In this document: positions 50,996 through 60,813 of the stretch, one piece after another
Layout: each line of letters opens with the position of its first letter
How positions within the stretch are numbered: position 1 is the first letter of the stretch
Assembly: GCA_947426945.1 (NCBI GenBank)
Contig: CANEFX010000009.1
Location: forward strand, 1-64,000
Direction: 5' to 3'
DNA from: an uncultured Bacillota bacterium
Lineage (GTDB): Bacteria; Bacillota; Clostridia; Oscillospirales; Oscillospiraceae
Length of the DNA stretch: 64,000 nt
Translations under genes and position numbers: made by a program
Notes under the pieces: model-generated
Seen by the model: the letters and a program-made list of their open reading frames with translations, nothing else
What the model was told of the DNA's origin: nothing
Databases searched by the model: none

Positions 50996-51712
50996 ATGAA
51001 GGCAGAAAACGCGGAATTTTCCCGCACCCTGTCCCTGCTGCGGCAGGAGAAGAAAGTGAGTCAGCGCACCGCCGCCGCCGCCTTGGGCATTTCCCAGGCC
51101 CTGCTCAGCCACTATGAAAACGGCGTTCGAGAACCTGGGCTGGCTTTTGTGGTAAAGGCCTGCGACTACTACGGCGTGTCCGCGGACTTTCTGCTGGGCC
51201 GGACTCTGACCCGGGACGGCACCACTATCGCCGCCGACGAGCTCTACGACATTAGTGACGAGAAAAACACCTCCATCAAGGGGGGCGTGCTGGCCCTGCT
51301 GAGCAAGAAGCTGCTGGTCAACTCTATCGGCGTGCTCTTCGGTCTGCTGGGCAAGACGGGCAGCCGGGAGGCCATTCAGGCCGCCTCCGGCTATCTGTCC
51401 ACCGCTGTATACACCGTATACCGCCGGCTTTACGACGCCAACCCCGACAACAATCCCGACTTCTTCTCCGTCCCGCCCCGCCACTTCCAGGCCGGGCTCC
51501 ACGAGGCCGACATGAAATGCTGCGAGGCAGAGCTGGCCGACGCTCTGGCCGCCCATGTGAAGGCCAGGGGTCCCATGCCCGAGATGACCAACGACGCTCT
51601 GGCCCGGGACTACCCTGTTCTCTATCAGTCCATCCTTCAGGTGGTCCACAGCACTGGCGAGCGGGTCACCGCCATCAGCGCCGGGCGCAAGGCGAAACAG
51701 GAGAAAAAATAG
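50996..51712 (+). CDS. XRE-family regulator with C-terminal helical domain
   Basis: A 238-residue protein with an N-terminal helix-turn-helix ([27 protein letters not shown]). A C-terminal domain of about 160 residues is mostly helical and ends in a basic tail. GAGGTGAG lies about 6 nt before ATG 50996. It is divergent from pta; the promoter palindrome suggests self-control. The signal it senses is unknown. Confidence 0.88.
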   Translation: MKAENAEFSRTLSLLRQEKKVSQRTAAAALGISQALLSHYENGVREPGLAFVVKACDYYGVSADFLLGRTLTRDGTTIAADELYDISDEKNTSIKGGVLALLSKKLLVNSIGVLFGLLGKTGSREAIQAASGYLSTAVYTVYRRLYDANPDNNPDFFSVPPRHFQAGLHEADMKCCEAELADALAAHVKARGPMPEMTNDALARDYPVLYQSILQVVHSTGERVTAISAGRKAKQEKK

Positions 51713-51729
51713 CGTCTAGAGGAGCGAAA

Positions 51730-51924
51730 AAAGCCTCCTTAGGCAAAGGAGGTGTCCCGGTGCGCACACCGGGGCGAAGGATTGTTTTCGCCCCAGGCGA
51801 AATGTTCGGAGCATACGAGGCCCCTTACACACTGATTGCAAACCTCGTTTGCTCCGTATATTCGCTTCGCGAACACAATCCCCACCGCCCTGCGGGCGGA
51901 GCCCCTTTGCCAAAGGGGCCTTAT
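51730..51924. repeat. Hairpin-rich dispersed repeat, copy D
   Basis: The left end is CCTCCTTAGGCAAAGGAGG, then a CCCGGTGC/GCACACCGGG stem and GGATTGTTTTCGCC. The inverted half has TTCGCTTCGCGAACACAATC. The right end is GCCCCTTTGCCAAAGGGGCC. On the minus strand the left hairpin is followed by CTTTTTT. It fills the gap between the XRE gene and lepA. Confidence 0.8.
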
Positions 51925-51948
51925 CCCACACCTCAAGGAGGCAAACAT

Positions 51949-53757
51949 ATGACCGACCAAAGTAAAATCCGTAATTTTTCCATCATTGCCCACATCGACC
52001 ACGGCAAGTCCACCCTGTCCGACCGTTTGATCGAGCTGTGCGGGGCGGTGGAACAGCGGCAGATGGAGAGTCAGCTGCTGGACAACATGGACCTGGAGAG
52101 AGAGCGGGGCATCACCATCAAGGCCCGGGCGGTACGGCTGGACTACAAGGCGGAGGACGGTGAAATATACCACCTGAACCTCATCGACACCCCGGGGCAT
52201 GTGGACTTCAACTACGAGGTCTCCCGCTCTCTGGCCGCCTGCGAGGGGGCGGTTCTCATCGTGGACGCTTCCCAGGGCATTGAGGCCCAGACTTTGGCCA
52301 ACACCTACCTGGCCATGGAGCACGACCTGGAGATCCTCCCGGTGGTGAACAAGATCGACCTGCCCGCCGCCGACCCGGCACGGGTAAAGGAGGAGATTGA
52401 GAACGTCCTGGCCCTGCCCGCCATGGACGCCCCGGAGATTTCCGCCAAGCAGGGCCTCAACATCCCCGCCGTGCTGGAGGACATCGTAAAGAACATCCCC
52501 GCCCCGGAGGGGGACTCCAGCGCTCCCCTGAGGGCTCTGATCTTTGACAGCCAGTATGATCCCTATGTGGGAGTGATCGTCTACTTTCGCATTATGGAGG
52601 GCTCCCTGAAAAAGGGGATGAACGTTAAAATGATGGCCTCCGGGAGTCAGTACCAGGTGCTGGACTGCGGCTATCTCAAGCCCCTGGGGATGGAGTCCGC
52701 CCCCGAGCTGTCCGCCGGGGAGGTGGGCTGGTTCACTGCTTCCATCAAGAACGTGAAAGACACCAGCGTGGGCGACACCATTACCGGCGCGGAGAATCCC
52801 GCATCTGAGGCCTTGCCAGGCTACCGCCCCGCCCAGGCCATGGTCTACTGCGGCATTTACACCGAGGACGGCTCCAAATATCCCGACCTGCGGGACGCGC
52901 TGGAGAAGCTCCAGCTCAACGACGCTTCCCTGTCCTTTGAGCCTGAGTCCTCCGTGGCCTTGGGCTTTGGTTTCCGCTGCGGCTTTTTGGGCATGCTCCA
53001 CATGGAGATTATCCAGGAGCGGCTGGAGCGGGAATTTGATCTGGACCTGGTTACCACATTACCTTCGGTAATATATGAAGTCACAAAAACAGATGGTATG
53101 ATTGTCCGGGTGGACAACCCCCACAACTACCCAGACCCAGGCGCCATCTCCGAGGCCCGGGAGCCCTACGCCAAGGTGTCCATTATCTCCCCGCCCGACT
53201 ACGTGGGCAACATCATGCCCATGTGCCAGGACCGTCGGGGCATCTTTAAGGACATGCAGTACCTGGACACCAACCTGGTGGAGCTGCACTACTCCATGCC
53301 CATCGGCGAAATCATTTACGACTTCTTCGACGCCCTCAAGGCCCGGACCAAGGGGTACGCCTCCCTGGACTATGAGCTGGAGGGCTATGAGAAGAGCGAC
53401 CTGGTAAAAGTAGACCTGCTTCTCAACGGCGACCAAGTGGATGCCCTCAGCTTTATTGTCCACCGGGAGAAGGCTTACGGCCGGGCCCGGCGCATTTGTG
53501 AGAAGCTGAAGGAGAATATACCCCGCCAGCTCTTTGAGGTGCCCGTCCAGGCGGCCATCGGAGGCAAAATCATCGCCCGGGAGACGGTGAAAGCCATGCG
53601 GAAGGACGTGCTGGCCAAGTGCTACGGCGGTGATATCACCCGGAAGAAGAAATTGCTGGAGAAGCAAAAAGAGGGCAAGAAGAAAATGCGCACCCTGGGC
53701 ACCGTTCAGCTGCCCACCGAGGCGTTTATGGCAGTGCTTAAGCTGGATGAGGAGTAA
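51949..53757 (+). CDS. lepA: Elongation factor 4 (LepA)
   Basis: A 602-residue translational GTPase that acts on stalled or back-translocated ribosomes. G-domain motifs are [22 protein letters not shown] and NKIDLP; the C-terminal LepA domain ends [27 protein letters not shown] precedes ATG 51949; the much longer open frame runs through repeat D and is not coding. The upstream repeat may insulate it from the regulator gene. Confidence 0.97.
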   Translation: MTDQSKIRNFSIIAHIDHGKSTLSDRLIELCGAVEQRQMESQLLDNMDLERERGITIKARAVRLDYKAEDGEIYHLNLIDTPGHVDFNYEVSRSLAACEGAVLIVDASQGIEAQTLANTYLAMEHDLEILPVVNKIDLPAADPARVKEEIENVLALPAMDAPEISAKQGLNIPAVLEDIVKNIPAPEGDSSAPLRALIFDSQYDPYVGVIVYFRIMEGSLKKGMNVKMMASGSQYQVLDCGYLKPLGMESAPELSAGEVGWFTASIKNVKDTSVGDTITGAENPASEALPGYRPAQAMVYCGIYTEDGSKYPDLRDALEKLQLNDASLSFEPESSVALGFGFRCGFLGMLHMEIIQERLEREFDLDLVTTLPSVIYEVTKTDGMIVRVDNPHNYPDPGAISEAREPYAKVSIISPPDYVGNIMPMCQDRRGIFKDMQYLDTNLVELHYSMPIGEIIYDFFDALKARTKGYASLDYELEGYEKSDLVKVDLLLNGDQVDALSFIVHREKAYGRARRICEKLKENIPRQLFEVPVQAAIGGKIIARETVKAMRKDVLAKCYGGDITRKKKLLEKQKEGKKKMRTLGTVQLPTEAFMAVLKLDEE

Positions 53758-53812
53758 ACCCGCCGCCGCAGACAGCGCTCCCGGCCCAGCCCGGCGCGGC
53801 GGAACATAAAAA

Positions 53813-53866
53813 ATTTTACCGGGGCGCAGTTTTCACCACAAGGCGGAAACTGCACCCCGGAATTTT
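53813..53866. terminator. Bidirectional terminator between lepA and kduD
   Basis: CCGGGGCGCAGTTTTC (53819-53834) pairs with GAAACTGCACCCCGG (53846-53860). A TTTT tract lies on one side and an A-rich run on the other. Confidence 0.85.
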
Positions 53867-53898
53867 CTCTCCAGGACACGGTCTTTTCTGACCCCGGG

Positions 53899-54699
53899 TC
53901 AGGGCTGCCTGCCAATATAGGCCAGGATGCCCCCGTCCACATAGAGAATTTGGCCGTTGACAAAGTCGGAGGCGTCGGAGGCCAGGAATACCGCCGGACC
54001 CATCAGGTCCTCCGGGTCTCCCCAGCGGCCTGCCGGGGTTTTGGAGACAATAAACTGGTCGAAAGGGTGGCGGCTTCCATCGGCCTGCCGCTCCCGGAGG
54101 GGGGCGGTCTGGGGGGTGGCGATATAGCCCGGACCGATGCCGTTGCACTGGATGTTGGCCCCGCCGTACTCCGAGCAGATGTTCCGGGTGAGCATCTTCA
54201 GCCCGCCCTTGGCGGCGGCATAGGCTGAAACGGTCTCCCGGCCCAGCTCACTCATCATGGAACAGATGTTGATGATCTTCCCGTGGCCCTTCTTGATCAT
54301 GCCGGGGATGACCGCCTTGGCGCAGATAAAGGGACCTATCAGGTCAATATCCACCACCTGGCGGAAGTCCTCTACCGGCATCTCAATCATAGGGACCCGC
54401 TTGATAACGCCGGCGTTATTCACCAGAATGTCCACATCCCCCAAGTCGGCCGCAATTTTACCGACCAGCCCGGCAACCTGCGCCTCGTCGGTGACGTCGG
54501 CGATGTAGCCGTGGGCCTCGATGCCCTTGGCAGCGTAATCGGCCAGGGCCTTGTCCAGATTGACTTGAGAACGGCAGTTAAAGGCAATCCTGGCCCCCGC
54601 AGAGGCCAGGGCCTCTGCGATGGCAAAGCCGATACCGTAGGCCCCTCCGGTGACCAAAGCCGTCCTGCCCTCCAGGGAAAACAGCTTCTGCATATCCAT
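53899..54699 (-). CDS. kduD: KduD-like 3-dehydrogenase (short-chain dehydrogenase)
   Basis: A 266-residue SDR. The cofactor motif is VTGGAYGIGFAIAEAL, followed by NNAG. The catalytic residues are in the YAAAKGG segment (SAYAAAKGGLKML). Adjacent to kduI, the best role is reduction of 3-deoxy-D-glycero-2,5-hexodiulosonate to 2-keto-3-deoxygluconate (KDG). Gluconate 5-dehydrogenase is a close alternative by sequence. GGAG precedes ATG 54699. Confidence 0.85.
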   Translation of the reverse strand: MDMQKLFSLEGRTALVTGGAYGIGFAIAEALASAGARIAFNCRSQVNLDKALADYAAKGIEAHGYIADVTDEAQVAGLVGKIAADLGDVDILVNNAGVIKRVPMIEMPVEDFRQVVDIDLIGPFICAKAVIPGMIKKGHGKIINICSMMSELGRETVSAYAAAKGGLKMLTRNICSEYGGANIQCNGIGPGYIATPQTAPLRERQADGSRHPFDQFIVSKTPAGRWGDPEDLMGPAVFLASDASDFVNGQILYVDGGILAYIGRQP

Positions 54700-54720
54700 T
54701 TGACTGACTCCTTTCGGAAG

Positions 54721-54741
54721 AGGGCCGCCTTCGGCGGCCCT
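54721..54741. other. Intercistronic hairpin between kduI and kduD
   Basis: AGGGCCGCC (54721-54729) and GGCGGCCCT (54733-54741) form a tight stem with loop TTC and no U tract, perhaps an mRNA-stability element in the operon. Confidence 0.5.
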
Positions 54742-54749
54742 CCGGCATT

Positions 54750-55592
54750 TTATTTCAGCTCGGCGGTGGGGATAACGTCCATGTCGTCAAAAGCCTGGTT
54801 CTCTCCGCCCATGGCCCAGATAAAGGTGTAGCTGGCGGTGCCCGCTCCGGCGTGGATAGACCAGGAGGGGGAGATAACGGCCTGTTCATTTTTCATGACA
54901 ATGTGCCTTGTCTCCTGGCCCTGGCCCATCATGTGAAAGACCACCTGATCCTCCGGGACCTCAAAATACATGTAGACCTCCATCCGCCGCTCGTGGGTGT
55001 GGGCGGGCATGGTGTTCCATACACTGCCGCTCTCCAACACTGTCATCCCCATAGACAGCTGGCATGTTTTCAGCACATCGGGGTGGATGAACTGGTTGAT
55101 AACCCGCTTGTTGGAGGTGGCGGCGTCCCCGCAGGGCTTCTTGGCGGCGTCGGCCAGCTTGAGGAGCTTGGTCTCATAGCTGCGATGGGCGGGGGCGGAC
55201 ACCATGTAGAACTTGGCGGGCTTGGCGCTGTCCGCGCTGGCAAAGTGGACCTCCTTCGCCCCCATGGTGATATACAGGCAGTCCTTGTAGCCCAGCTCAT
55301 AGACTGTGCCGTCTACGGTGACGGCGCCGGCTCCGCCAATGTTGAACATGCCGATTTCCCGGCGCTCCAGGAAAAAACGGGTACCGAAGCTGGCCCACAC
55401 GTCGATGCCTTTATCGATGGAGACCGTCTCGCTGACGGGCATGCAGCCCAAGGTGACCATTCGGTCCACATGGCTGTACACCGCCGTCACCTGGTCGGGC
55501 TGGTACAGATTTTCAATAAGAAACTCCTCCCGCAGTTCCTGGGTCGTATAGCGCTTTACATCCCCGGGATGGGCGGAATAACGAATATCCAT
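54750..55592 (-). CDS. kduI: 5-dehydro-4-deoxy-D-glucuronate isomerase
   Basis: A 280-residue cupin isomerase converting 5-keto-4-deoxyuronate to 3-deoxy-D-glycero-2,5-hexodiulosonate, part of unsaturated uronate breakdown. It has the KduI opening (MDIRYSAHPGDVKRYTTQEL) and the C-terminal cupin metal site (MPAHTHERRMEVYMYFEV). It lies between the KdgF-like gene and kduD, 12 and 50 nt apart. Confidence 0.95.
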   Translation of the reverse strand: MDIRYSAHPGDVKRYTTQELREEFLIENLYQPDQVTAVYSHVDRMVTLGCMPVSETVSIDKGIDVWASFGTRFFLERREIGMFNIGGAGAVTVDGTVYELGYKDCLYITMGAKEVHFASADSAKPAKFYMVSAPAHRSYETKLLKLADAAKKPCGDAATSNKRVINQFIHPDVLKTCQLSMGMTVLESGSVWNTMPAHTHERRMEVYMYFEVPEDQVVFHMMGQGQETRHIVMKNEQAVISPSWSIHAGAGTASYTFIWAMGGENQAFDDMDVIPTAELK

Positions 55593-55603
55593 AATAATAC
55601 CTC

Positions 55604-55954
55604 CTAGTTGTTGGGGAGAAAATCCTCCCGCATGGGATTGAAAATATCCAGCAGCACCCCCGCCTCCAGGCAGGTGCAGCCGTGGGGCACACCGTCCTTT
55701 TTGAGGAGGGTGTCCCCTGCCGCCACCTCCCGCTTCTCCCCATCAATGGTAAAAGCAAACCGGCCGCTGGCCACATAGGTAATCTGGGTGTGAGGGTGGC
55801 TGTGGAGGGTGCCCACCGCCCCGGCTTGGAAGGTGTTCTCCACGCACATCAGCGCGTCGGTGTAGGCCAGCACCCGGCGGGTAACCCCCTCTCCGGCGCT
55901 CTGGGGCAGGGTGTCGGCGTGAAAGACCCAGCGGGCGTCTTTTTCGGTAAACAT
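55604..55954 (-). CDS. kdgF: Cupin, probably KdgF-type uronate-opening enzyme
   Basis: A 116-residue single-domain cupin. The metal-binding segment is GTLHSHPHTQITYVASGRFAF, with a second histidine in DGVPHGCTCLEAG. KdgF proteins of this size turn 4,5-unsaturated monouronates into the linear keto form used by KduI, and the position before kduI fits. GGAGG lies 7 nt before ATG 55954. Assignment depends on context, since small cupins are diverse. Confidence 0.75.
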   Translation of the reverse strand: MFTEKDARWVFHADTLPQSAGEGVTRRVLAYTDALMCVENTFQAGAVGTLHSHPHTQITYVASGRFAFTIDGEKREVAAGDTLLKKDGVPHGCTCLEAGVLLDIFNPMREDFLPNN

Positions 55955-56016
55955 AACATTTCCTCCTGTGAAAAGGCAGGGCGCGGACAGCTGATGCCTC
56001 CGCGTCCCTGCCGCAT

Positions 56017-56691
56017 TCATTTAAAATATTGGGGATAGGCCGCTCGGATATCAGCCGCGTCAATCTTATACCGGCTGAGGTGAATTTCCATCAATTCCCG
56101 GGCGGCTTTGGGGTCCTTACGTCCGATGGCCTGAAGAATATCCTCGTGGTCCTGCACAATCTTGGTGTTCTTCACTGTGGACAGCGCCATGCTGCGCACC
56201 CGGTCGAAGTGAATGGCAATATTCTGCATCAGGGCAAAAATCTGGCTTTTCTTCGCAATTTCAAACAAAATTCCGTGGAACTGATTGTCCAGTGTCATCA
56301 GCTCGTTGGTGTAGTAGTTGTCCAGATAGAAATTCTGCAGCCGGACATTGGCGCTCAGCCGTTCCAGGTCCACCGGACCGGCCATTTGGCAGTCCAGCTC
56401 CACCACTGCGCACTCCAGAAGGTTGCGCATGAAACGGGACTCCTCCACCAGCTCATAGTCGATGAGGGGCACGGTACTCCGCTTCTGGGGATGAATCTCA
56501 ATAATTTTTACCCTGGACAGCTCGATCAGCGCCTCCCGCACCGGCGTGCGGGACAGTCCCATCTCGGCGGCCAGCTCATTTTCGCTGATCTGACTGCCCG
56601 GAGCCAGTTCCAGATTGACGATATTCTCCTTGATGTTTCGCAGGGCATAGTCCCGGCCGGTCTCACGGGGAAGACGTTCCAGAAGTTTCAT
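56017..56691 (-). CDS. FadR-type GntR regulator of uronate genes
   Basis: A 224-residue regulator. The winged helix (ISENELAAEMGLSRTPVREALIELSR) is followed by a C-terminal all-helical FCD effector domain with likely metal-binding histidines. GGAGG lies 7 nt before ATG 56691. It is first in the kdgF-kduI-kduD operon. The palindrome TAGTATACTA, shared by its promoter and those of dctP and the aldolase gene, is its likely binding site. Confidence 0.9.
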   Translation of the reverse strand: MKLLERLPRETGRDYALRNIKENIVNLELAPGSQISENELAAEMGLSRTPVREALIELSRVKIIEIHPQKRSTVPLIDYELVEESRFMRNLLECAVVELDCQMAGPVDLERLSANVRLQNFYLDNYYTNELMTLDNQFHGILFEIAKKSQIFALMQNIAIHFDRVRSMALSTVKNTKIVQDHEDILQAIGRKDPKAARELMEIHLSRYKIDAADIRAAYPQYFK

Positions 56692-56715
56692 AGCGTCGCC
56701 TCCATACATATTACC

Positions 56716-56744
56716 AGCATACAGGAATATCTCCCATGCGTCAA
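56716..56744 (-). promoter_or_regulatory. Promoter of the gntR-kdgF-kduI-kduD operon
   Basis: On the minus strand TTGACG (56739-56744), a 17-nt spacer and TATGCT (56716-56721). Confidence 0.65.
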
Positions 56745-56748
56745 GAAA

Positions 56749-56760
56749 TTGTATACTAGT
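56749..56760. promoter_or_regulatory. Uronate operator site 1
   Basis: TTGTATACTAGT is a near-complete copy of the TAGTATACTA palindrome, 4 nt upstream of the -35 element of the gntR promoter and overlapping the uxuB stop. Confidence 0.6.
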
Positions 56761-58375
56761 TTTTCAGATATTTTGCCAAAGTCTGTCGAACCGCACCCGG
56801 GCCGGCCAGCTCTTCCCGGAGCATTTTGCCCACTTTTTCGGCCACACCGGCCTGGCACAGGTCCACCCCGAAGAGGGATGCATTGGACAGGATTGGGGTC
56901 AGAACCGCGTCAGGGGCGGAATCCGGCCGGCCCAGCTTCACTTCGGCCAACTGCTCCTGGAGGATAGAGAGCATGGGGTCGGCGCTGCATTCCATGGCCT
57001 CTCCCTTATCGTCCACAGCCAGCAGGTAGCGCAGCCACCCGGCGATAGCCAGGGGAATATAGACCAGACAGGCGGGGTCCAGGTCCTCCCTGGCGATATA
57101 GCTCTTGATGGTCTCGCCAAAGCGGATGGCCACTTTCTGGCTCGTGTCGGTGGCGATGCGCTGGGGGGTGTCGGGCATGAAGGGGTTGGGAAGCCGCCTG
57201 TCGATGACCTCATGGATGAAGTCCATAGGGCTGAGAATCTTGGGATCGACAACCACGGGGATGCCCTCCTGATAGCCGATCTTCTCCACCAGGGCTTTCA
57301 GCTCGGGGTCCTTCATCTCAGCGGCAATGGAATCGTAGCCCAACAGACAGCCGTAGACGGCCAGGGCGGTGTGCAGGGGGTTGAGGCAGGTGGTGACCTT
57401 CATCTTTTCCGTGTTGTTCACCGTGTCCCGGTCGGTCATATACACTCCGGCCTTTTCCAGAGGGGGCCGGCCGTTGGGGAATCGATCCTCCACCACCAGG
57501 TATTGGGGCTGCTCAGCGTTGACGAAGGGAGCGATAAAGGTGTTTTTGCTGGTGACGATGGGAGCCATGTCCTCCACCCCGGCGGCGGCCAGCGCCTCCT
57601 CCACCACCTTGGCGGGGCGGGGGGTGATCTTGTCGATCATGGACCAGGGGAAGGAGACCTTCTCCTCGTCCCGCACCCAGGCGGCAAACTCGGGGGACAC
57701 GTGGCCCTTCTCCAGCCACTGGTCCACCACGGTCATAACGCTGGCGCGCAGCTTCTCCCCGTTGTGGGAGCAGTTGTCCATGCTGACGATGGCAATGGGG
57801 ACGCCTCCGGCATTGAACCGCTCCAGCAGCAGGGCGGCGGTCATGCTCATGGCGTGGGAACAGTTGGCGGGGCCATTGTCAAAGTCGGCCTGAACAAAGG
57901 GGAAGAACTCCCCGTGGATATTCTGCAAGGCGTAGCCCTTCTCTGTGATGGTGTAGCTCACCATCTGAAGGGAGGGGCTGCGGAAGATGGCCTTCAGCTG
58001 TTCCATATCCTGGGGGAAAGCGCTCCCCGCCCGCAGGCCCCTGGCGATGGAAGCCACCACGTCCTTCTCCAGAGAGCCGTCGGGCAGCAGAGAGACCATC
58101 AGGGTCATGTTGTCGAAGGGAGTGTAAATCTTGTCGATGATGTCGAAGTCGAAGGTGTCGGCGGCGATAATGCCGCCCTTTACCAGCCCCTGGTCCAGCA
58201 GGCGGTGCTGGAGCCGGGCGATAAAGCCCCGGAAGATGTTGCCCGCGCCGAAGTGGACCCAGGTGGGGTTTTTCTCCGTCTCGGCCCGCATGGCCTTCCA
58301 GTCGAATTTGGGCAGGGCAACGCCTGCCTTCTCCCAGGCGGCCCTGTCCTGAATGCCCTGATAAGATAATTTCAT
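56756..58375 (-). CDS. uxuB: Fructuronate reductase (mannitol dehydrogenase family)
   Basis: A 539-residue polyol dehydrogenase. An N-terminal Rossmann domain (WVHFGAGNIFRGFIARL) is followed by the long C-terminal helical domain (SKNTFIAPFVNAE; TCLNPLHTALAVYGCLLGYDSI). UxuB reduces D-fructuronate to D-mannonate with NADH. It begins 5 nt after uxuA ends, which supports the substrate. ATG 58375 has AAAGGG upstream. UxaB-type tagaturonate reductase is the main alternative. Confidence 0.9.
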   Translation of the reverse strand: MKLSYQGIQDRAAWEKAGVALPKFDWKAMRAETEKNPTWVHFGAGNIFRGFIARLQHRLLDQGLVKGGIIAADTFDFDIIDKIYTPFDNMTLMVSLLPDGSLEKDVVASIARGLRAGSAFPQDMEQLKAIFRSPSLQMVSYTITEKGYALQNIHGEFFPFVQADFDNGPANCSHAMSMTAALLLERFNAGGVPIAIVSMDNCSHNGEKLRASVMTVVDQWLEKGHVSPEFAAWVRDEEKVSFPWSMIDKITPRPAKVVEEALAAAGVEDMAPIVTSKNTFIAPFVNAEQPQYLVVEDRFPNGRPPLEKAGVYMTDRDTVNNTEKMKVTTCLNPLHTALAVYGCLLGYDSIAAEMKDPELKALVEKIGYQEGIPVVVDPKILSPMDFIHEVIDRRLPNPFMPDTPQRIATDTSQKVAIRFGETIKSYIAREDLDPACLVYIPLAIAGWLRYLLAVDDKGEAMECSADPMLSILQEQLAEVKLGRPDSAPDAVLTPILSNASLFGVDLCQAGVAEKVGKMLREELAGPGAVRQTLAKYLKN

Positions 58376-58380
58376 TGTTC

Positions 58381-59469
58381 TCAACCCTTTCCGCTTTCCC
58401 GCTCCAACATATCCCAGCAGCCCCACATATACATGATGCCCAAGGCCCGGTCATACAGACCGTAGCCGGGGCGAACCGTGCCGGGGGCCTCGCCCCACAG
58501 GTGCCGACCGTGGTCGGGGCGGATATAGCCGTCAAAGCCGCAGTCGTGGTAGGCCCGCATAATCTCCAGAATGCCGGTATCGCCGTCGCAGTCCCGGTGG
58601 CTGGCCTCGGAGAAGTCGCCGTTGGGCATGTGCTTCACGTTGCGGATGTGGGCAAAGGCGATGCGGTCGCAGCAGGAACGGATAATATCGGGCACATCGT
58701 TGGCCTTATTGGCCCCCAGGGAGCCCGAGCACAGGCACAGGCAGTTGCAGGGGTCGTCCACCATCTTCAGGAAACGGAGGATAGACTCCTTGTCCACCAG
58801 CAGGCGGGGAATGCCGAAGATATCCCAGGGGGGATCGTCCATATGGATGGCCATTTTGATGCCGGTCTCCCGGCAGGTGGGCATAAGGGCCTCCAGGAAG
58901 TATTTCAGATTCTCCCAAAGCTTTTCCTTGGTGACGGGGGCATACTTTTCAAACAGCTCATCCAGCTTGGCCATACGCTCCGGCTCCCAGCCGGGGAAGG
59001 TCATGTGGTACTTCTCGGTAAAGGACATCACATAGTCGGCCATGGCCTTGTAGTCCTGCTGAATCTTTTCCTTCTCATAGTACAGGGCGGTGGAGCCGTC
59101 CCCCACGGGGTGGAAGAGATCGGTGCGGGTCCAGTCGAAGATGGGCATGAAGTTATAGGTGACTACCTTCACTCCGAAAGGTGCCAAATTGCGCAGGGTC
59201 TGCTTGTAGTTTTCAATATACTGGTCCCGGGTGGGCAGGCCGATCTTGATGTCGTCGTGGACGTTCACCGACTCCACCACGTCCATGTTGAAGCCGTACT
59301 CGTCCAGCTGCTTCTTCACGGCGGCGATCTCCTCGGGCTGCCAGATCTCGCCGGGCATTTTGTCGTGAAGGGCCCAGACAATGCCCGTCACCCCGGGGAT
59401 CTGTTTGATGTCGGACAGGCTGATCTGGTCGTTGCCTTCGCCGTACCAGCGGAATGTCATCTGCATCAT
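58381..59469 (-). CDS. uxuA: Mannonate dehydratase
   Basis: A 362-residue TIM-barrel enzyme that dehydrates D-mannonate to KDG. The start TFRWYGEGNDQISLSDIKQI and the metal-site segments KMAIHMDDPPWDIFG and CDGDTGILE with YIRPDHGRHLWGE are typical. GGAGG lies 6 nt before ATG 59469. It lies 12 nt after the TRAP large permease gene. Confidence 0.95.
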   Translation of the reverse strand: MMQMTFRWYGEGNDQISLSDIKQIPGVTGIVWALHDKMPGEIWQPEEIAAVKKQLDEYGFNMDVVESVNVHDDIKIGLPTRDQYIENYKQTLRNLAPFGVKVVTYNFMPIFDWTRTDLFHPVGDGSTALYYEKEKIQQDYKAMADYVMSFTEKYHMTFPGWEPERMAKLDELFEKYAPVTKEKLWENLKYFLEALMPTCRETGIKMAIHMDDPPWDIFGIPRLLVDKESILRFLKMVDDPCNCLCLCSGSLGANKANDVPDIIRSCCDRIAFAHIRNVKHMPNGDFSEASHRDCDGDTGILEIMRAYHDCGFDGYIRPDHGRHLWGEAPGTVRPGYGLYDRALGIMYMWGCWDMLERESGKG

Positions 59470-59481
59470 AAAAGTCCTCCC

Positions 59482-60813
59482 TTATTTCAAGAACAGCAGC
59501 GGAACAGTGGGCTCATAATTGCCGATCAGCTTGGGGATACACAGGCTGATGTCGGGGATGAAGGAGATCAGCAGCAGAGCGATGATCATGCACAGGTAGA
59601 AGGGCAGGGTGGCCTTGACCACCTTCTCCATGGGCCGCTTGGCCACAGCGGAACCGATGAACAGTACCGCGCCTACGGGGGGCGTCAGCAGGCCGATGCC
59701 GCAGTTGAGGACTACCATAATACCAAACTGGATGGGGTCCAGACCGCAGTACTGGGTGGCCACAGGCAGCAGGATGGGGGTAGCGATGAGGATGATGGGG
59801 GCCATATCCATAATCATGCCCAGAATCAGCAGGATCACGTTGAGCAGGAGAATCAGGATGATCCGATTGTCGGTGAGGCCAACGATGGCCTTGGCGGCCA
59901 GGTCGGGCACGTGGAGCTTGGTGAGGCAGTCGCCGAACACGGCGGAGGTGGCGATGAGAATCATCACGATGGCCAGGGTGTTGACGCACTCGTCCAGCGC
60001 CCTCCACACGCCCTTCCAGTCCACGCCCTTATACACAAAGACGGAGACCACCAGGGAGTACAGTACGGCGATAGCGGCAGACTCGGTGGCGGTAAAAGCG
60101 CCGCCCACAACGCCCACCACCACGACCACGATGGCCAGCAGAGCCCAGATGGAGACGCTGAATTGCTTGATAAAGGTGCCGAAGCGGAACTTATCCCCCT
60201 TGGGGTAGTTGCGCTTGACGGAGATGATGTAGGAGCCAACCATCAGGGCGATAGCCAGGATGGCGCCGGGCAGGTAGCCCGCCAGGAACAGGGAGCCCAC
60301 AGAGATGCCGCCGGCGGTGGTGGCAAAGATGACCATGTTGTGGCTGGGAGGCACCAGAAGGCCCTCGCAGGAGGAGGTAATGGTGACGGCGGTGGAGAAG
60401 TCGGCGTCGTAGCCCTGGTCCACCATCATGGGGATCATAATGGAGCCGATGGAGGCGGTGTCGGCGGAGGCGGAGCCCGAGATGCCGCCGAAGAAGTAGG
60501 AGGCCACGATGTTCACCATGGCCAGGCCGCCCCGCATCCAGCCCACGCAGGCGTTGGCCAGGGCAATCAGCTTATCCGAGATGCCCCCCTTGCCCATAAG
60601 CACGCCCATGGTGATGAAGAAGGGCACGGCCATCAGGGAGAAGGAGGAGATACCCTTCACCATCAGGCGGCACACGGCGTTGAGGCTGTTGCCCATGGTC
60701 AGCAGGCAGAACACGGAGGACAGGCCCACGGCGTAGGCGATGGGAAACCGCAGGAAGATCATCACCGCGAAGGAACCCAGCAGAACAGCAATTGCGACAG
60801 CGTTTACATCCAT
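59482..60813 (-). CDS. dctM: TRAP transporter large permease (DctM)
   Basis: A 443-residue permease with about twelve helices, the ion-coupled channel of a tripartite transporter. It has the DctM segments RFPIAYAVGLSSV, GGISGSASADTASIGSIMIPMM and GLLTPPVGAVLFIGSAVA. Its ATG overlaps the dctQ stop (TAATG). Locus context suggests hexuronate or unsaturated uronate import. Confidence 0.95.
   Translation of the reverse strand: MDVNAVAIAVLLGSFAVMIFLRFPIAYAVGLSSVFCLLTMGNSLNAVCRLMVKGISSFSLMAVPFFITMGVLMGKGGISDKLIALANACVGWMRGGLAMVNIVASYFFGGISGSASADTASIGSIMIPMMVDQGYDADFSTAVTITSSCEGLLVPPSHNMVIFATTAGGISVGSLFLAGYLPGAILAIALMVGSYIISVKRNYPKGDKFRFGTFIKQFSVSIWALLAIVVVVVGVVGGAFTATESAAIAVLYSLVVSVFVYKGVDWKGVWRALDECVNTLAIVMILIATSAVFGDCLTKLHVPDLAAKAIVGLTDNRIILILLLNVILLILGMIMDMAPIILIATPILLPVATQYCGLDPIQFGIMVVLNCGIGLLTPPVGAVLFIGSAVAKRPMEKVVKATLPFYLCMIIALLLISFIPDISLCIPKLIGNYEPTVPLLFLK

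Noticed and set aside
51517-51948. N-terminal extension of lepA by 144 codons
   Set aside because: The extension crosses the XRE gene and repeat D. A perfect AAGGAGG and the conserved LepA start lie at 51949.
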